From Myxococcales bacterium (GTDB lineage Bacteria; Myxococcota_A; Bradymonadia; UBA7976; UBA1532), in the NCBI GenBank assembly GCA_020633555.1, contig JACKDL010000006.1, positions 164,611 to 228,610 of the forward strand: a stretch of 64,000 nucleotides of DNA, read 5' to 3'. Every line of letters starts with the position of its first letter. Positions within the stretch are counted from its first letter, which is position 1. Position numbers and translations under genes: made by a program. The notes below the pieces were generated by a model. The model ran no database searches. It was not told the origin of the DNA and worked only from the letters and a program-made list of their open reading frames with translations. Positions 61,345 to 64,000 of the stretch are shown in pieces.

Positions 61345-62293
61345 GCCGGGCGCAGCGGCCCCGGGCTCAGCGGCGCCCCCCGGCGAGGCGGATCTGGCCC
61401 GCTGCCACGCCCTGCTGAAGGCGGGCAGCAAGAGCTTCCACGCGGCGTCGTTCCTGCTGCCGCCGGCCCTGCGGGCGCCGGTGGCGTCGCTGTATGCCTT
61501 CTGCCGGGTGGCCGACGACGAGGTGGACGAGTCGCCCGATGGGCCAGCGGCGGGACTGGCGCGCCTGCGGGCGCGGCTGGATCGCGTCTACGCGGGTAGC
61601 CCCGACGATGATCCCGTGGATCGGGCCTTCGCGCATGTGGTGCAGCGCTACCGGATCCCCCGGCGGGTGCCCGAGCTGCTGTTCGAAGGCTTCGAGTGGG
61701 ACGCCGTGGGGCACGCCTACGAAACCGTGGAGGACACGGTGGCCTACGGGGTGCGCGTGGCCAGCACGGTCGGGGTGATGATGACCCTGATCATGGGCCC
61801 CCGCGACCGCGCCACCCTGGCCCGGGCGGCGGATCTGGGCGTGGCCATGCAGCTCACCAACATCGCGCGGGACGTGGGCGAGGACGCCAAGGTGCACCGG
61901 CGGGTGTACCTGCCGCAGGCGTGGCTGGCCGAGGTGGGACAGACGCCCCAGGGGCTGCTGGCGGATCCCGCCTTCACGCCCGCGCTGGGTGGGCTGGTGG
62001 CGCGGTTGCTGGCCGAGGCCGAGGGCTACTACCGGCGCGCCAACACCGGCATCGGGCGGCTGCCCTGGCGGTGTCGCTTCGCCATCCGCGCGGCGCTGCT
62101 CATCTACCGCGACATCGGGCGGGTCATCGCCCGCAACGGGCACGACTCGGTGAGCCAGCGGGCGTACACCTCGCTGCCGCGCAAGCTGTGGTTGCTGAGC
62201 AAGGCGCTGTGGGCCGGGGTGTGGACGCCGCGGCTGGACCAGAGCCCCCCGCCGGCGCCTGTGGCGGTGCTGGTGGATCCCGTGGGCGAGTAG
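61334..62293 (+). CDS. crtB: Phytoene synthase
   Basis: A 319-aa squalene/phytoene-synthase-family enzyme condensing two geranylgeranyl diphosphates to phytoene. The two Asp-rich metal sites are ADDEVDE (61-66) and NIARDVGEDA (D180-D184). GSKSFHAASFLLPP and AMQLTNIARD are family signatures. ATG 61334 lies inside the end of crtI, so the two are translationally coupled. The first 18 residues are Ala/Pro-rich and may be dispensable. Confidence 0.95.
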   Translation: MPAEPGAAAPGSAAPPGEADLARCHALLKAGSKSFHAASFLLPPALRAPVASLYAFCRVADDEVDESPDGPAAGLARLRARLDRVYAGSPDDDPVDRAFAHVVQRYRIPRRVPELLFEGFEWDAVGHAYETVEDTVAYGVRVASTVGVMMTLIMGPRDRATLARAADLGVAMQLTNIARDVGEDAKVHRRVYLPQAWLAEVGQTPQGLLADPAFTPALGGLVARLLAEAEGYYRRANTGIGRLPWRCRFAIRAALLIYRDIGRVIARNGHDSVSQRAYTSLPRKLWLLSKALWAGVWTPRLDQSPPPAPVAVLVDPVGE

Positions 62294-62300
62294 CGGTGGC

Positions 62301-62789
62301 TCAGGCCTGCCGCTGGGCCTGCCGCTGCCGGGAGTAGCGCTTCACCGCCCAGGGGCCGAAGAACAGCCCGTAGGGCACGGCGCCCGTGCGGTGATGCACG
62401 TCGTGGGCGTTGCGAACCAGGCGGAAGTAGCGCCAGCGGGCCAACCAGTCCACGGGCAGCCGTTTGTGGACCAGCCCGTCGTGGACCACGATGTAGGCGA
62501 TGCCGAAGACGGTCATGCCCATGCCGATCCCGTAGGCCACCTCGCGGCCCACGGTCTCGGCGGCCAGGCAGCCGTAGAGGATGAGCGCGATGGCGATGGG
62601 GGCGTGGGTGAAGCTGAGCAGGTCGTTCTTCTCCCAGCGGCCCGTGCGCGGCACGTGGTGGGACTCGTGGAGCGTGTACAGCAGCGAATGCCAGACCTTG
62701 CCGTGCAGCACGGCCGCCCAGACCTCCATGAAGACCATCGTGGGCACGCCCACCGCCAGCCAGATGCCCACCTTGCTCCACGGGTCCAT
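62301..62789 (-). CDS. crtZ: Beta-carotene hydroxylase (CrtZ-type di-iron)
   Basis: A 162-aa membrane di-iron oxygenase. The His clusters HESHH, HDGLVH and NAHDVHH match the CrtZ pattern, and four hydrophobic segments alternate with them. It hydroxylates beta-ionone rings at C3, giving zeaxanthin-type products. ATG 62789. It is convergent with crtB (7 bp between stops) and divergent from the acyltransferase gene. A lycopene cyclase, needed to make its substrate, is not in the window. Confidence 0.92.
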   Translation of the reverse strand: MDPWSKVGIWLAVGVPTMVFMEVWAAVLHGKVWHSLLYTLHESHHVPRTGRWEKNDLLSFTHAPIAIALILYGCLAAETVGREVAYGIGMGMTVFGIAYIVVHDGLVHKRLPVDWLARWRYFRLVRNAHDVHHRTGAVPYGLFFGPWAVKRYSRQRQAQRQA

Positions 62790-62846
62790 GGCGCCCTCGT
62801 CTCCCTGGCCGTGGCCGGCCGTCCGTCGCCCCGCATTGGAGGTCAG

Positions 62847-63614
62847 ATGATCCCCGCCCGCAAGAGCGCCGCCTTCATCCGCTGGTTCAGCCGGCACGTC
62901 GAGAAGCGGGTGCACCGCGACCTGCAGCGGGTGCAGATCCGGGGCTTGGATGCGTGGCAGGCCGCCGTGGCCGCGCACCCGGTGCTGCTGGTGAGCAACC
63001 ACGTGAGCTGGTGGGACGTGATGCTGGGCACGTACTTCGTGCACCGGGTCATCCCCGGCTGCGACGCCTTCGGCATGATGGACGCCGCCAACCTGCGCGG
63101 GCGGCCCTTCTTCGCGAAGATCGGGGTGTTTGGTGTGGAGCGCGGGGCGCGGGGCCAGGGCCTGGGGGTCGAGAGCCTGCGGTACGCCCAGGGCTTGCTG
63201 GACCGGCCGGGGCGCCATGTGTGGGTGTTCCCGCAGGGGGACGAGCGGCCGTCGACCCTGCGGCCGCTGGGCTTCCGCAAGGGGGCGGCGGTGATCGCGC
63301 AGGCGGTGCCCGAGGCGGTGGTGGTGCCGCTGGCCTTCCGCTACGAGCTGATGAAGACCGACAAGCCCTACGCCTTCCTGAGCGTGGGCGATCCCGTGCC
63401 CCGAGGGGCCGACGTGGCCGCCACCCGCGACGCCATGGAGGCGGCGGTGCTGACCGAGCTGGATCGCATCGACCGCCACCTGTGCGTGGCCCGCGACCCC
63501 GAGTTCGTCACCCACTGCCAGGCGCCACCGGACCGGATGGGCGTGCTGGCCGAGCGGATGCTGGCGTGGCGCCACCGCAAGGCCCGCGCCGAGCGCGCCC
63601 TGCCCAAGGCGTGA
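62847..63614 (+). CDS. PlsC-type acyltransferase
   Basis: A 255-aa 1-acyl-glycerol-3-phosphate acyltransferase-family protein. The catalytic HX4D is in LLVSNHVSWWDVML. FGVERGARG, VFPQGDERPS (EGTR-equivalent) and AVVVPLAFRYEL follow as the other blocks. The N-terminal amphipathic part suggests peripheral membrane association. In carotenoid clusters such enzymes can acylate glycosylated or hydroxylated carotenoids, so that role is plausible here, but a phospholipid function is equally possible. ATG 62847 has GGAGG. Confidence 0.82.
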   Translation: MIPARKSAAFIRWFSRHVEKRVHRDLQRVQIRGLDAWQAAVAAHPVLLVSNHVSWWDVMLGTYFVHRVIPGCDAFGMMDAANLRGRPFFAKIGVFGVERGARGQGLGVESLRYAQGLLDRPGRHVWVFPQGDERPSTLRPLGFRKGAAVIAQAVPEAVVVPLAFRYELMKTDKPYAFLSVGDPVPRGADVAATRDAMEAAVLTELDRIDRHLCVARDPEFVTHCQAPPDRMGVLAERMLAWRHRKARAERALPKA

Positions 63615-63635
63615 CCGGCGCGCGGTGACCGGCAA

Positions 63636-64000
63636 TCAAGGGCAGGCGGGGCAGGTCGCGATGGCGCACTGATACAGGGCGACGGCGGGCGCGCCCGCCT
63701 GGGGGAACGCGGCCACGCAGGCGCCCAGGCAGGCGTTGTCGTCGCGGGCGCACCGCAGCCCGCAGACGGCGGCCTCGACGCAGCCGCCGCCCTGGCGCTC
63801 GCACGCGCCGTACTCGGCGGCGCAGTCCCGCTGGGCGGCGCACACCGCGCACTGATCGCAGGCCGCCAAGGTGCCGCACGCCGGCAGCGGACTGGGGCCC
63901 ACCGTGCCCCAGGCGGGGTCGTCGGCCTGCATGGCGGCGATCCACTGGGGCACCGTCTGGCCGTCGGCGACGTACGGCCCCGCCATGAGCACGTGATCGG
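63636..64000 (-). CDS. Cys-rich C-terminus of a protein cut by the window edge
   Basis: The frame is open on the minus strand from the right edge to a stop at 63636-63638, about 120 residues. The visible start is DHVLMAGPYVADGQTVPQW, and about 16 Cys follow in close spacing (CDQCAVCAAQRDC, GGGCVEAAVCGLRC, CLGACVAAF, CAIATCPAC). An internal GTG at 63992 could be a start, but continuity into the edge makes a longer secreted protein more likely. The Cys pattern suggests a disulfide-rich extracellular domain like those in the lipoproteins of this window. The identity cannot be given. Confidence 0.55.
   Translation of the reverse strand, partial: DHVLMAGPYVADGQTVPQWIAAMQADDPAWGTVGPSPLPACGTLAACDQCAVCAAQRDCAAEYGACERQGGGCVEAAVCGLRCARDDNACLGACVAAFPQAGAPAVALYQCAIATCPACP

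Overview
The window comes from a very GC-rich (about 70 %, by eye) Gram-negative bacterium. It most resembles Myxococcota or a related deltaproteobacterial lineage. The grounds are several MopE-type lipoproteins carrying CDGxDNDCDGxxDEG repeats, a thrombospondin type 3 repeat exoprotein, many lipoproteins with low-complexity Asp/Ala/Pro or Gly stalks, a CarA/CarH-like B12-binding MerR regulator beside crtI-crtB, and a vWA/PP2C/kinase triad. No integrase, transposase, prophage, CRISPR array or rRNA was seen. The DNA looks like ordinary chromosome, rich in lineage-specific surface proteins.

Layout. 1-11.4 kb: surface proteins. These are an edge-truncated TSP3 protein (minus), three tandem MopE-like lipoproteins (plus), and a small lipoprotein-ferredoxin pair (minus). 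11.5-14.7 kb: gltX, then a sigma54-like promoter, two tandem tRNA-like RNAs with enlarged anticodon loops, and an unrecognised basic protein. This is the most novel-looking unit in the window. 14.7-25.1 kb: a thioesterase, small lipoproteins, a galT-glgA-pccB operon with overlapping genes, a LPP20-type lipoprotein trio around a divergent promoter, an SDR, and a TerB/SPFH/zinc-ribbon protein. 25-29 kb: a diguanylate cyclase, tRNA-Leu(CAA), a PrmA-like methyltransferase, and queC-queE for 7-deazaguanine synthesis. 29.2-33 kb: xdhA-xdhB behind a good sigma70 promoter. 33-40 kb: a membrane spermidine-synthase-like protein, an LtaS-like phosphatase-superfamily protein and a membrane sulfatase. 40-45 kb (minus): an operon-like run of isochorismatase-family hydrolase, vWA, PP2C, kinase and metallophosphoesterase, with a dyad-rich control region upstream. 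45-53.7 kb: rhomboid protease, stalked alpha/beta-hydrolase lipoprotein, YpfJ-type metallopeptidase, FadH, a fourth MopE-like lipoprotein and an outer-membrane-like protein. 53.7-55.5 kb: a reductase-TetR operon whose promoter carries a perfect dyad. 55.5-58.7 kb: an OPT transporter and two secreted proteins. 58.7-63.6 kb: a carotenoid locus (CarH-like regulator, crtI, crtB, crtZ, acyltransferase). A Cys-rich protein runs off the right edge.

How they work together. The clearest functional units are the molybdenum hydroxylase pair xdhAB, the queuosine-precursor pair queCE, the triad-type phospho-signalling operon, the probably light/B12-responsive carotenoid cluster, and the tRNA-like/sigma54 unit. 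Starts were chosen from Shine-Dalgarno spacing and signal-peptide position. Many genes start at GTG or TTG and overlap their neighbours as GTGA or ATGA. No rho-independent terminator with a clear U-tract was recognised anywhere.
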